Positions 37,234 to 48,818 of a DNA stretch of 64,000 nucleotides are shown piece after piece. The translations under genes and the position numbers were made by a program. The DNA lies in NCBI GenBank assembly GCA_013397845.1, contig VZTG01009179.1:934073-998072 (forward strand). The letters are read 5' to 3'. The stretch is from Melanocharis versteri (taxonomy: Eukaryota; Chordata; Aves; Passeriformes; Melanocharitidae). The stretch's first letter is position 1, and each line of letters starts with the position of its first letter. A model generated the notes under the pieces. That model searched no databases. It worked only from the letters and a program-made list of their open reading frames with translations, and was not told the DNA's origin.

Positions 37234-38130
37234 TGGCTTTCCGCTAGAGATAATCGCATCGAAAAAATGGCTGAATAAATTATTCTTCCCACTGGTGCAT
37301 CAAAAGGGCTGACAGAAAGAACAAGAAAATTAGATGGTGTATCAAAAAAAACAAAAAGTGTGGATAGATAGGAACCACTGGAAGCATTTATAGAAACTGA
37401 GCACCAGCATCAACACTTGGACGCTTGCGTCACTAAAGCCCTCTTTGCATTTAGGTTCCCTACCTCATGGCACTGTGTATGTGCTCCCTGTGATCCAAAA
37501 ACCACAAACTAAAAAGCCTCATTTCATCTGAGCTCTGAGCTCTCCATTTTAGCTGGGAGAGCTTGGAGTGACCTCAAGAACAAGCGCTCTTTGCTTGGAG
37601 CTGGTGTTTGAGTTCCCTCCTCGCCAAGAGCAGCGTTGGTCCCCTGGGTAACCCGGCCCCAAGGCCTGGGGGACGGCTGCTCCATTCCCTCATTAAATAA
37701 TTCTGACTCATGAACACATCAGAAAACTTGCGTTGTGCCCTCTGACAGTTTACCTCCAGAAAGGCAAAGTTAGTCAAAGAAATCCTTTTGTGCAAATCGT
37801 TCACGCAGCATTAGTCATGTTTGTCCCTTCCTCGCCGAGACAGCTCCAGGAATTTGTGTTATTTTCATTGCCTTCCCCTACACCCTCATCTATCCTGACC
37901 GAGTGAACTTGCAACTTTATCTCATCTTCCTGTAGCATTGGATCAAGACAGAGCTACTGCTTCTAGCCAAGAGGAATGGCCTTAGATGCTATTTTCATCC
38001 TTTATTTTATTTTATAGACAACCTAAATGTCCCCGATATCCCAGTCTGGGCTGGCTTTTGGCCTTCAGAGGGGTCTGACCAATAAGGAATGACAGGCATA
38101 AAGACATGACTAGAAAGTCAAACATTACTG

Positions 38131-38185
38131 ATACTATATGTACATATATTTATATTATATGTATATATATTTATATACATACACC
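38131..38185. repeat. AT-rich microsatellite
   Basis: Imperfect TATATG/TATATT repeat (for example ATTATATGTATATATATTTA). Confidence 0.85.
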
Positions 38186-38895
38186 TCCATTGCTTTTATT
38201 TATATAGCTCTGACTATTTCTCTTTCCCTCCTGACTTTTTTTAACCAGCCAAACTACAGATGCCCCTCACGCCCACACGCAAAAAGATGATCAAAGTGCT
38301 CCTAAAAGTAATCCTAAAGTTGCTCAACCTTGCACATTTCTGGGCCCATGAGCGCACACCTTCTGGGGTCACATCCTAGGGTGAGAAACCAGTTTGTCGG
38401 GAATTTTTCCAGGCAAAAGAGAAATGCCCTAAACATCTGATAGTTCCCTGACTCCCTTCAAACCCCAGCATATTTCTGGCAGATCTGTACATTTGTATCC
38501 GACTGCTTAGCAGGGAAAAGCTCTTTCTGAGCCATCTCCACCATATATTTTCTTCTGACATAAATATGAATTGAGGTTATGGCCCAGTATGATCTTCCCA
38601 GGAAAAAGTGGAGATTACATCAATGTGACCCATTAAAGGAATCTTAAATACCCACTGATGGTTCATTATTGCAAGTTACTTTCCTTCCTGATGGAGAATT
38701 TATTCAATATATTGGAGGGGGAAAAAGGTCTCCAGGAAGACATTGCCTGTGCACCGCATTAATAAAAAGGGACAACACAAGGGATGGGCTTGACAAGTTG
38801 GAAGAGGATCTTCCATTTGCACGACCCCACTGGATGAATCAAAATCCTCCTCCTGTAGGGCATGGAGGCCAAAAGGAAAACTTTAATTAGGTTCT

Positions 38896-39200
38896 AGCCA
38901 GGTGAGGGTCAGACTCTTCTCCCAGGAAAAAAGGGACAGGATGAGAGGAAATGGCTTCAAGGTGCACCAGGGTATTTTTAGGCTGGATAATAGGAAAAAT
39001 TTCTTGACTGAAAGGGTGTTCAGGCATTGGAACAGGCTGCCCAGGGAAGTGTTGGAATCACCATCCTCAGAAGTGTTTAAAAAATGTGTAGATGTGGCAC
39101 TTGGGGACACAGTTTAGTGGTGGCCTTGGCAGTGCTGGGTTAATGCTTGGACTTGATGATCTTAGAAGTCTTTTCCAAACCAAGGGATTCTGTGATTCTA
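38896..39200 (+). mobile_element. CR1 LINE fragment with the end of ORF2 and 3' UTR
   Basis: The frame 38902-39117 remains open and matches the C-terminus of the avian CR1 ORF2 reverse-transcriptase polyprotein. It includes [26 protein letters not shown] and a terminal VDVALGDTV. The 3' UTR follows, ending AAGGGATTCTGTGATTCTA at about 39200. The copy is 5'-truncated and cannot move by itself. It lies 350 bp from an oppositely oriented copy. Confidence 0.93.
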
Positions 39201-39550
39201 AGAAACAGCACACTGAGCTGCCAGTTGGGCTTAGGTGCAGAAAAGGGGGTGAGGGGCTCCCCAAATCATCACCACTCACCCCCTTCCCATCCCCTGTGCA
39301 GAAAGTGGTGACAGGAGGCAGCTGTGAAGCTCTTCCACCCAGGGAACGCAGGACTTCACTAAATCCCCTCTTCTTCTATTTTACTCTTTGTCTCTGCAAC
39401 CTGGATCTGAATTTATAAACATTTTGCTGAGTCAAGTCTAGAGAACTGGTTGTTTTCTTTGCATCTATACAATTCAATTAAAAAAATATATTCTTGAAGA
39501 AGGAGGAGTTTGTGCTATGGAAGAAAAAACCTCTCAAACGCAAGGCTGAG
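39201..39550. other. Spacer between two inverted CR1 copies
   Basis: Unique non-coding DNA. No gene or repeat was recognised. An A-run lies at about 39480-39487. Confidence 0.5.
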
Positions 39551-39925
39551 AGAATCACAGAACTGCAGAACCCCAGAACCATTTAGGTTGGAAAAGGCCT
39601 CCAAGGTCATTGACTCCAACCTTTGATCGATCACCACCTTACAACTAAACCAGAGCACTGAGTGCCACATCCAGCTGTATCTTGAACAATTCAAGGGATG
39701 GTGACTCCACCACCTCCCTGGGCAGCCTTTTCCATTGCCTGACAACCCTTTCAGTGAAGAAATTCTTCCTGATCTCCAACCTGAACCTGCCCTGGTGCAG
39801 CCTGAGGCTGTTTCCTCTTGTCCTGTCCAGAGAACACAAGCACTTTCTGGCTTTCCCTCCTTGCAGACACCCAAACCTGCCCCAAAGGGCCAGGAGCCTC
39901 CTGGGGGTACCTCTCTCCTGAATCC
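39551..39925 (-). mobile_element. CR1 LINE fragment with the end of ORF2 and 3' UTR
   Basis: From the left, the reverse complement of a CR1 3' end (AGAATCACAGAACTGCAGAA, GGTTGGAAAAGGCCTCCAAG) leads into GGTGACTCCACCACCTCCCT and TGAAGAAATTCTTCCTGATC. On the minus strand the frame is open with [26 protein letters not shown] and a terminal DVALSALV, the ORF2 C-terminus. The 5' limit near 39925 is uncertain because similarity fades there. Confidence 0.92.
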
Positions 39926-40429
39926 TTGAGAGGAGCTCGGGCAATTTGGGGGTTGAAGCTGCAAGGAGAGATGTGGCACATCATCCATTCCTCCATAATA
40001 TTGACAAAATATAAAATATTAATGGCAGAGAACACAGAGTTCTCTTTAAAGAGATGGATTTGGGTATTTTACCACACAGAACAGGTCAGGGAAACAGTTT
40101 TCAGCATCAGGCAGAGGGTTTTGTGCCAGGGAGTGAGGATTGCCTTTCTCTCTCCTCTCACCCTGGGCTCCTGCTTGCAGCGCCTGTCCCCAGCTCCACG
40201 GGCTCCCAGAACATCTGGGGTTGGAGGGGCCTTGGGATGTCTTCTCCTCCCACTGGCCCAAAGCAGTTGGTCCTCATATCCCTAAAAAAGCCACTCCCTG
40301 ATGTCACACTCCTTATCCCCACCATCACCCACTGTGAAACTGGGGACACCTGCCCAGGGGAAAGAGTGTAGGGAGTAAACACCAAATTGAACCGTACCTT
40401 TTCATCCCCCAAAAAGTTTCCAGTTGCAT
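39926..40429. other. Non-coding DNA, nothing firmly recognised
   Basis: The left edge may be more CR1 sequence. No gene or other repeat was recognised. Confidence 0.4.
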
Positions 40430-40900
40430 CCGCTTCTTTATTTGCTCCAACTCTCCTCCAATTTTCTGTCTTCTTAGTGCACCTAATTAATGAGTCAATT
40501 CATTAATATGTTTGCAGCAGAATTCTCTTCCCATCTATAAAGCAGCCGTGCCAAATTTTTGCCTTAATTTTAAACAATACCTTTTGTTTAAAGCTTACTG
40601 CAGAGAAAACAGCAAAGACTTCTGTCTCTTCACAAGACAATTATTCAGAATGTTATCAACAAATCTTCATCTCTGAGGAGGATTTCTCCCAACACAGTCC
40701 ACCCACCTCACTCAGGACTACAATCAATACATGTTAATTAAGCTGTAGCCCACTCCAATTAAAATTATAGGATCTGAAGGACAGACATTTGTTTTTGTCA
40801 GTAAATTAATTTAAGCATTCATTAACTTTAATTTTTAAATTATATATCACTTTAATGATAAATAATTCCTCTCATTACAGAGGAAACATATGGAAGGGAA
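40430..40900. promoter_or_regulatory. Candidate conserved non-coding element, AT-rich
   Basis: Dense TAAT-type motifs include CACCTAATTAATGAGTC, TTCATTAATATG, ACATGTTAATTAAGC, CCAATTAAAATTATAGG, AGTAAATTAATTTAAGC and TAATGATAAATAATTCC. There is no repeat family and no useful open frame. This is a strong compositional match to developmental enhancer sequence, but it was not aligned. Confidence 0.35.
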
Positions 40901-42649
40901 AGATAAGATGGGAGAGACTTGGACCCAGGGAGGAATATGTTCTCGGGCGCTTCCTTCTCCTTCGGCACATCAGCAACCCCATTTATGTCAGCAAACTGGG
41001 CTCTTTTGAAAATTTGGCTGGCAAGTGCAGTGCTGAAATAAGAACAGAGATTCTTTGAGTATCTCACCTCCTTCTCTGCTGGGAACATGAAAGCTCGGCT
41101 GTGAAATCTCAGGGTTTTAGAATAGCTGAAACTTTGGTACGGGCTACCAAAATAAACACTTTTCGACGGAAATCAAAATATTACCATGTTAACAGGTTTT
41201 TTAATTTATGTAGAAAAGAGCAGGTTGTTTTATGGCTTAACCCTTCCTGCACATATGCCAGGCAGAGAGGGGTGATTTCTAACATGATGTTTGTGCAGTG
41301 TCCTGCACTGCGAGTTAAACCTTTCCTGACTTGCTGTGGCAGCTAATTAAATATGGAGCAGGGCAGCAATATCTGGGGCCTTCTTTTCCCAGCAGATGCT
41401 GCGTGGCAAATGATCTGGGCTGCTCCAAAGAAGGGGTTTAACCCTCAACAACTCCCAAGGGACTGTCCCAGAGCTCACCTATCAGTGCCCATCACACCCT
41501 CACCGTGAATTTTCCCTGCTCTGCCACAGCGCAAAACTAAGCAAACATCCCGAAGTCTTTTCCTGCTGTACGAAGCAGAACTCAGGAGTGCCTGACGTTC
41601 CAAAGTGCTCTGAGATCACAAGCTCCTCACCCCGCCAAGCACATCCTCGCAGCGCTTCCCGGAGCCGGGGTGCTGTATAAATAGCAGCGCTGCTTTCCGA
41701 GCCTCCTCCACACAGACCCTGCCTGGGACCTGTCAAATGACAGAAATCAAAATAGATTAACTGAATAAATTATTCACCCCAGAGTGCCTTTACTCCTCAA
41801 GCATTGTGCTGGACTGGTAAGGACTGATCAGCTTCACAGCTGATGGCGGTAAACAAACAGCAAAACAAAATTATTCCGAGGATAGACGGACAAAAAAAAG
41901 CAATGAGAAAAGCACCAGGTCTCAGCCTCCTGGGAGCTTTAGACCTGCAGTGCAATTACAGACTCTTCTGACCATATTTCTTCTTCTGAAACAACCACTT
42001 ACTCCTCTTCCCAGCCTGATTTTGCAGTTATCATCACAAACCATACCTGCTGGGTTCTTAGGACACCACATCTGCTACAAACTCCTGGGAGACAGGGAGA
42101 GAAAGTCCCTCTCTGAGCCCCACTGCACAAGCACTGTTCCTAGGCACCTCTCTCCTGCCTTTAATCCAAGAGCCAAAGTAGGAGAGAGTCAGTGGCCCAG
42201 CCAGGACTTCCAGAGATAACCAGGGATTCCTAACAGCCAGACAAGTAACGACTACTTGTACCCACATTGAGCAGAGCGGAGCATCCCAGCCTTCTCAGAG
42301 CCAAAATTCTCTTTTTCCAGCTCCTCTGCCTCTTGACATCTCCTGTCTCACACTGTGTCACCCCCTCCACTCCACAATGCCAAAATTAACTGTATTCCTT
42401 CTCAAGATCCACACCCTTCCCTCCCCCACAGAGAACCATCCCTAGCAGGGTGGCTTTGCTGAAGGCAAAGGGATTTCTCCTGCAAAGAGAAGCCCTGCTG
42501 CCTTAATTTCCACGTGCCAGTGTAAAAGCAAGCAGGGGGTAACCCAGTGCTTTGAGAAGGCTGAGAGCTGGACCTGCAGCCTGGAAAACTTCTTTAGGAG
42601 GGACACGCAGGACCTATGCAATGCAGAAGGTTCCATCAAAAGGGAAATG
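40901..42649. other. Unique non-coding DNA, partly conserved-looking
   Basis: No gene was recognised. The part at about 41095-41260 looks constrained (GGTACGGGCTACCAAAATAAAC, TTTTCGACGGAAATC, AGGTTTTTTAATTTATG). A TATA-like motif lies at 41676-41684. A second CpG-bearing stretch spans about 41560-41720. Confidence 0.38.
41676..41684 (+). promoter_or_regulatory. TATA-box-like motif
   Basis: TATAAATAG in a GC-richer, CpG-bearing context (GAGCCGGGGTGC upstream, AGCAGCGCTGC downstream). A start would fall near 41706. There is no downstream gene evidence, so this is only a sequence match. Confidence 0.15.
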
Positions 42650-43070
42650 GGGCAGTGAAAGAGAAACTATGCAAAATATTACTTTATTAGTAATCTGTTT
42701 ACTTAACTACTGCAGAGATTAAGAAAAAAGCTTTCTCCCCATTTATCCATTAGTTCCTCTTCCATACAGCTGCACTGCTGAATTCCCATATTTATGACAT
42801 CAGTGCATGTTGCTATAGAGATAATTAATTAATGCAACATAATCAAGTCAGCAATTTTACTACTTTACAGCTTAACGCAGGACTGGAAATAGAGTGGGGA
42901 GAACACCAAAGCTTAGTTCTGAAAAGCAGGGTTTTTAATGGTCCTTTAAGCACTGAGAGCTGGGTCTGAAAGTCATTTCCACGGTACATGAAATGTGCCA
43001 CATTTGGCATAATCACTGTCATTAGAAGCCCAGAGAAAAATTAGAAGAACAGCAATAAAGAGGAACGAAA
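42650..43070. promoter_or_regulatory. Candidate conserved non-coding element
   Basis: Motif-dense AT-rich block with ACTTTATTAGTAATCTG, ATGACATCAGTGC, a GTTGCTATAG half-site resembling an RFX X-box half, and GATAATTAATTAATGCAAC. The sequence is unique and repeat-free. Conservation is inferred only. Confidence 0.33.
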
Positions 43071-44224
43071 GTTCTGACAAAAAATTACAGGTGGAGAGCA
43101 GAGCTCTCCGAGTGCCCAGCAGAACCCTTCATCTCCACCTGGCAAAAATGCCCCGGCTCAACAGGCATCTGGCCAAAGAGGCTGCAAGCTGTGATGTCCT
43201 AGTGCCTAATCCCAAATACAACGGGCTTTTTTCCAAGAGCCACCCCCAAAATCATCTTTCCTAGGGTGCCTGCCTCCTCTGGCAGAGCAGCTCCTTGTGG
43301 GACCTCCTGAGCAAGCTGGTGATGAGAAGGGGGTTTAGACGACCTCTTTGCCTCGCAGGAGACTCAATGCCATGCTCAGCCAGGAGCTGGTGGCTTTCCC
43401 AGCTGCTCCTCAGAGCCAGGTTTTCCTGCCTGTCACAGGTGGGCCGCACAAGGAGACAGGAGGTGAGACCAGGCGCTTTCACCTCTCTCATCCGTAGCTG
43501 CCTCCTGACAGTCAGGTTGACATTTACAGCTGACAAGGACATCAGTGACTTGTCAACGTGTCCAAACAAGACGTTCTTTGATGGGAGCTATAACTCCACT
43601 CAGGAGCTTGCCCTCCCCTACCAAGAACTAGGCCAAAAAAAAGGATGCTGTGGAATATCCAAGTAGGTGCCACACCGGCTGCTTGTAACTCCACCCTTTT
43701 GTTAATTTAGAAGATTAAAATCAGTCCCCTTTTTCAAGGGAAGCCTTATTTTTTGTCCTGTACTAATTAGAATCTTTTTATATACTTTTCAGTTCAGGGT
43801 CTCTGCCTTCTGAGGTTAGAAAAACGAAAGCAGCACAGATGAAATTAGGTCACTTAACCCTCAGGACGCTCCCATTCCTCAGCAAAAGTTGCTCCACACA
43901 CAGTGGAGCAAAGGGGGAAAAGCTTTAAGAGAGACACATGCAGAATAATTGAGCCAAAGGCTGTGTTTTGGGGACAAGAGTGACATCATAAAGCCCCGTT
44001 TGCCTTCCATAACCATGAAGGTTTTCAGGTTGTGGTACTTCCATGGCAAGTTTAACTGCCAAGCCATTACTGAAAACACCTACACTTCTCAGAGAACTGC
44101 CCAGTGAAGAAACAACCAAGCAAATTATTATTAAAAATTTTTAAAAGATAATTTAGTAGGAAAATCAGCAGACCAGAATACTGCTGCCCAATTTATAAGC
44201 TGTCTCCACAATACACAAAGCAGA
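43071..44224. other. Unique non-coding DNA, nothing recognised
   Basis: Frames at 43261-43569 (minus) and 43295-43666 (plus) overlap on opposite strands and have no recognised family. The AT-rich patch near 43695-43790 is weakly conserved-looking. Confidence 0.4.
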
Positions 44225-44515
44225 GGGACTTTTCACAAGGGCATGGAGTGATAGAACAAGGGGAAAACGGCCTTAAGTTGAGGGAGGGAAGGTTTAGATG
44301 GGATATTGGGAAAAAATTCCTCCCTGTGAGGGTGGTGAGGCCCTGGCACAGGTTGCCCAGAGAAGCTGTGGCTGCCCCATCCCTAGAAGAGTTCAAGGTC
44401 AGGTTGAATGGGGCTTGGAACAAGCTGGTCTAGTGGAGGGTGTCCCTACCCATGGCAGGGGGTGGGACTGGCTGAACTTTAATGTCCTTTCCAACCCAAA
44501 CCATTCCATGTTTCC
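44225..44515 (+). mobile_element. CR1 LINE fragment with the end of ORF2 and 3' UTR
   Basis: It contains GATAGAACAAGGGGAAAACG, GGTTTAGATGGGATATTGGG, GAGGGTGGTGAGGCCCTGGC and GGTTGCCCAGAGAAGCTGTG, ending CCAACCCAAACCATTCCATG. The translated end reads [19 protein letters not shown], the C-terminal ORF2 signature of a different CR1 lineage from the copies at 38896 and 39551. A near relative lies at 61148. Confidence 0.93.
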
Positions 44516-46212
44516 ACAAACTATTTCAATTAAAGCATGGAAAAGTGCACAGTTTTCATGTTGCATTCATGTCCAACCCGGCTGAAGAAAATTAGGACAA
44601 AAAACCACCCAAGTATTAAACACATTATGATCTGTTTGGAGACTTCAGCATCAGCTCCCGATTCTCTCCAGGCTCAGCTACTCTCAATAGGATAAATTGC
44701 ATGGAGTCACTAAAATCCAGAGCTTATTGCACACCATCTGCAGGCAGAGAGAGCCCTGTATTCCCACGCCAGAGCTGTTTTCCGGGCAGGCTGCTGCTGT
44801 GACCTGTTGCAAGACTTCTCCGTGTCTGCCTGCAGCAGAGTCCCGGAGGAGACAGATCAACCTTAAGGGGTCAGTTCAGCTGCAGGAGGAGAGTGGCAGA
44901 AACCTGTAGGACAATTTTCCTGCGACAGTTTGGACGGCAATATCCAAGCCACTGGAATATTTGCTTGATCCGCACAAAACCCAGAGGAAAAACCCACTCT
45001 CACAGCCACCAGCTGCTGCTGCTGCAAAGGTTTATAACTGGAATAAAGAGAGAACACATCCTCCCTAAAGCCAGACGACAGCCCAACCCAGATAGAGGCA
45101 AGAAATCATCTCTGGTGAGAGCAACAATGAGCAATTTAGCTTGATTATATCCCTGCAGATCTTCCTATTTATAATGGTTTGCATTATTTTGAATGCAAAC
45201 CAGTGGGTATTTTTTTTTTCCCTGTGCATCAGCTCTCGTGACCAAAAGTTGTCATTAGCTCCTGATTAAAAGAGACTTTAAATAAGGAGTGGAAACAAGC
45301 CCAAAAAAGTGCTGCTGCATCCCCGTCCTGTTGTATCAGACTGACTGCTGCAAATGTCAGTTTTATTTACTGTCTGCAGTCCACTAAGCTTTTTTTTTCC
45401 TGCAGGAGAGGTAAAATTGGGAATACGGGATCAGGTGGGAGAAAAGAACAACAGAAGAGAGGTAAATAAATAAACAACCATGGGGCCCATGTGCCCAGGA
45501 GGGCCCTGGTAGGTCAAACTTGCAACATACATGCAAGTTTGTCCACAGATGCAGCAAACAAATTAAATAAGCTTCACTAGTGAGAGCCTGACCTTTTCCA
45601 TCCTCCCCCCAGCAGAAATCAGGCTCCGACAGGGACAAAAAAGAGGGTTGGAAATAGCAAAGATAATAAAGTCAGGCATCAGAAGCACAGGAGGCTGAAG
45701 GGAAAAGACAGGCAGGTGAAAGAACAACCCAGGACAACTTGAAATATTGCAAGTCATCCTCTACCACCAAAACACCAGGAGACAACCTATCCCACTAAAA
45801 TATTGGCAGTGGAGGACGAGGCCAGGTGAGTCCAGGAGCTCCATTTCCAGGCTGAGAGGAGGAGCTGGCTCTGCTTCAGACGTGGACATGCTCCTTTTGG
45901 CACACGTTTGCAGTGCAATTTTCAGCGGAACAGAATTCCCCTCTAGCAAGGTGTAGGCAGACACCAAACAAGATTAATTTGGATTTTCCAGACTCGATGG
46001 CATCCAGACCACAGGAAACGTCACTGGTTATTCCAAGTGGCGGGTTCCTAACCCTGGTGATGGCTGAGTCTCAGCCTTCAGGGGCTGACTGTACCCACAG
46101 CCACCGATTCCTCTGGCGCGTGGAGAACCCAGCACTGAGCCGGGCAACCGCATCAGCACAGGGCCCTGCCTGGGTTACATTTTGGTTATTTATGGGGTTT
46201 ATATTCATCTTA
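44516..46212. other. Unique non-coding DNA with a POU-type palindrome
   Basis: No gene was recognised. The AT-rich part at about 45140-45330 carries the inverted repeat listed separately and looks constrained. The rest shows nothing recognisable. Confidence 0.4.
45175..45202. promoter_or_regulatory. Perfect 11-bp inverted repeat with POU-octamer-like halves
   Basis: TGGTTTGCATT (45175-45185) and AATGCAAACCA (45192-45202) are exact reverse complements around a 6-nt loop. Each arm carries TTTGCAT/ATGCAAA, the core of the POU (OCT) octamer. Paired POU or SOX/POU binding is possible. It sits in AT-rich, conserved-looking sequence. Confidence 0.45.
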
Positions 46213-46704
46213 GATGCTGTGTCCAGTTCTGGAACCCTCACAAAAAAGATGTTGAGGGGCCAGGGCGTGTCCAGAGAAGGGAACAGAGCTGCGGAAGGGG
46301 CTGGAGCCCCAGGAGTGGCTGAGGGAGCTGGGAAAGGGGCTCAGCCTGGAGCAAAGGAGGCTCAGGGGGACCTTCTGGCTCTGCACAACTCCCTGATAGG
46401 TTGGGGCAGCTGAGGGGAGTCAGGCTCTGTTCCCAGGGAACAGGGACAGGATGAGAGGAAACAGCCTCAGGCTGGGCCAGAGAAGGTTCAGCTTGGACAT
46501 CAGGAAGAATTTCCCCGTGGAAAGGGGTGTCAAGCTTTGGAATGGACTGATCAGGGAGGTGGTGGAGTCCCCATCCCTGAAAGTGTCCAGGGAACAACTG
46601 GAAGTGGCACTCAGTGCTCTGGTCTGGTTGACAAGGTGGGCATCAGGCACAGGTTGGACTCAGTGATCTTGGAGGGCTTTTCCAACTTCTGGGATTCTGG
46701 GATT
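46213..46704 (+). mobile_element. CR1 LINE fragment, longest copy, ORF2 end and 3' UTR
   Basis: About 490 bp of CR1. It begins at GATGCTGTGTCCAGTTCTGG (ORF2), passes GTGTCCAGAGAAGGGAACAG, CTCAGCCTGGAGCAAAGGAG and GGGACAGGATGAGAGGAAAC, and ends CTGGGATTCTGGGATT. The reading frame of the ORF2 end (46451-46666) is still open with SLDIRKNFPVERG and REVVESPSLKV. It is 5'-truncated and inactive. Confidence 0.94.
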
Positions 46705-48651
46705 TAGCCTCTGCTTAATTAACCAGGCTGAGCTCCACTGGGAGACAACACAGCAGGACCTGAGCATGGGATTCACTGCACAGATGCACCAGCTTGGTGA
46801 GTTCAGTCTCCAGAAGGTATTGGTTTTATAGACACATCTTTTAGTCAAGAGGATGGGAAAGGGGATAAAAAGGAGGGGACCTTCACCCCTGCATCTTCCT
46901 GACAGTACTTACAGCACTCTGCCTTCATCAGGCAGGCTCAGGGCTTGCTGGTGAGCAAATCCACTGCTCAGAGAGCTCAAAACTCCTCTCTCAAACCCTC
47001 AGCGAAATCCACACTAATGCACTGCTCCTGATTGCACAGGTACTCAGCCCTCCTCCAAGCCCTGAGAGCAGGAAAAGCTAACTCCAATAAATGCAGAGCG
47101 ATTCCGTTCGATTCCACCTTTTAAATGCAACACTTAATTAACTCTACTGGGGCTTCTTTCGCTCTCGCTGCTTGTGTTTCCATGCCACCGAGGTTAGGAA
47201 AACACCTTCTCCCTTTGCACAGAGGGGCCCTTCCTACTCTGTGCTGGCATCACATAAACCACAGACTGGGCCCTCAGGCACACAGAGCCCGGCCCCAAAC
47301 TGTGAGAGCTTCCCCTCCAGAAAGCTGGGAGCAGATGGTGGTTTTTTACTGCTCTGGCTGACCCTCGCTTGGACTCCAACCCAGTAACCTCACCAGGCTC
47401 TGGTGCTCGAGTGGAACAGCAGAAACCAAGCTGTCACCCCACTAGATCCAACATTTAGAGTCAGCAAAGCTGAACTCTCCAGAAGAAAAGAAAAAGAAAG
47501 AAAGAAAAGCAGAGATGGGGAGTGGAGGGAACAAGCCAAACCAGATGTTTTAAGCAGCTGGCATCGCTGTTTCTCCCAAGATGCTGATGAACGCAAACTC
47601 TGCGGCTTGACAGACCCCCATCAGCCACCCTCTTCCTGCGAACAGAGAATTCAAATCAGCCCTGCTGGATTTAATCATCTTCTCCCCTTAAATAATAAAT
47701 TGGGGGCAGGACAGGAAAAGGATTTATTCATGTCACTAACTGTCAAAAAAATGTTTACTGCGCTAAAATAACCGACAGTAAGAAAAAAAAAAAGAAGAAG
47801 AAGAAAGAGAAAACACCCAGAGGAGAGGGAAGTGTGAGAACATCAGCTCTGCACGAGGGACTTGGACATGCCCAGGTCGATGTTGAGAGGGGACAGACAT
47901 GAGCTCTTCCAGCATGAAGGGAAAGCAGAGCAGGAAGGAATGGGGAAGCACACTGCTTGGTTCAGTGTTTGAGCTGAGCTCTGCTTTTTGGGCAGAGCTG
48001 AGAACACACATTTTTTTTTAAGCAGAGTTTGTAGGACTTGCACCAAACCTCAGCACAAACACAACACGTCACACAGCAGCTCCCCTCAAGCCCTGGCCTG
48101 ATAGCCAGCAGGACAGAAGACCACCTTCTCAAAAAATCTTCAGAGAGAGGAAAAAAGATATCAGAAGCAGGGCTGCAAGATGCTCCTCCTGCCAGAGAAA
48201 GGTCAGGGGATGCCAGAGGCCTGAGAAATAACAGCAAAAATTCAACGCACCAAGAAAAACAAAGACTTTGAAGCATTACTGAAACAGCCTGCAGCTCTGT
48301 CGCACCAGGCATGAACCCTTTACAACAGGGCATGCGAAGGGCCCAGAACACAAAAGGCTTGAGCAATCTGGCAAAAGTCCATCAAGGACTATTAAACATG
48401 AAGTCACAGATTAACTTGCAGCTCGGGAAGCCCTGAAGCTGGAAAATGCCCCAGACTGGGAGGGAGCAAGACACGGGTGCAGGTTCTTTCTCAGGATCCC
48501 ACCAGGAAACTCAGCACAGCCAGTGGACACTGCAGATAAAGGGGCTGAGGGCCACATTTCACCAGTGCAGGGGCTGTGAGGCTGCTGGCACAGTCCCAAA
48601 AAGAGCAGCCCATTAAGGGGGTTCCTGTGGAGAGCTGTTCCTACCCACATC
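46705..48651. other. Unique non-coding DNA with simple A/G stretches
   Basis: No gene was recognised. (AAAG)-type sequence lies at 47481-47510 and an A/AAG run at 47781-47811. The 48415-48650 stretch before the next CR1 is GC-rich and unclassified. Confidence 0.4.
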
Positions 48652-48818
48652 ATGCCCAGAGAAGCTGTGGATGCCACATCCCTGGAAGTGTCCAAGGCCA
48701 GGTTGGATGGGGCTTGGAGCAACCTGGTCTAGTGGGAGGTGTCCCTGCCCATGCCAGGGGTGTGAAACAAGATGAGCTTTAAGGTCCCTTCCAACCCAAA
48801 CCATTCTGGGATTCCATG
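48652..48818 (+). mobile_element. CR1 LINE 3' tail
   Basis: CR1 terminus with GCCCAGAGAAGCTGTGGATG, GGCCAGGTTGGATGGGGCTT, GGTCTAGTGGGAGGTGTCCC and CCAACCCAAACCATTCTGGG. Strongly 5'-truncated. Confidence 0.92.

Larger units (their letters stand above)
35812..38895. other. Unique non-coding DNA with gap and simple sequence
   Basis: No gene was recognised. It contains the assembly gap at 36888-36897, an A/G-rich stretch at 37147-37190, a short hairpin at 37215-37233 and an AT-rich microsatellite at 38131-38185. The part at about 37200-37350 looks constrained (CGCTAGAGATAATCGCATCG, CTGAATAAATTATTC). The 178-codon frame at 36212-36748 has no recognisable domain. Confidence 0.4.

Noticed and set aside
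41676..41684. Naming a promoter or gene from the TATA-like motif
   Set aside because: One 9-bp match without a downstream exon or CpG island is insufficient. Kept only as a low-confidence motif.
48415..48651. Possible insertion or repeat just before the CR1 tail
   Set aside because: GC-rich unclassified sequence with no family signature, so no basis to call it.
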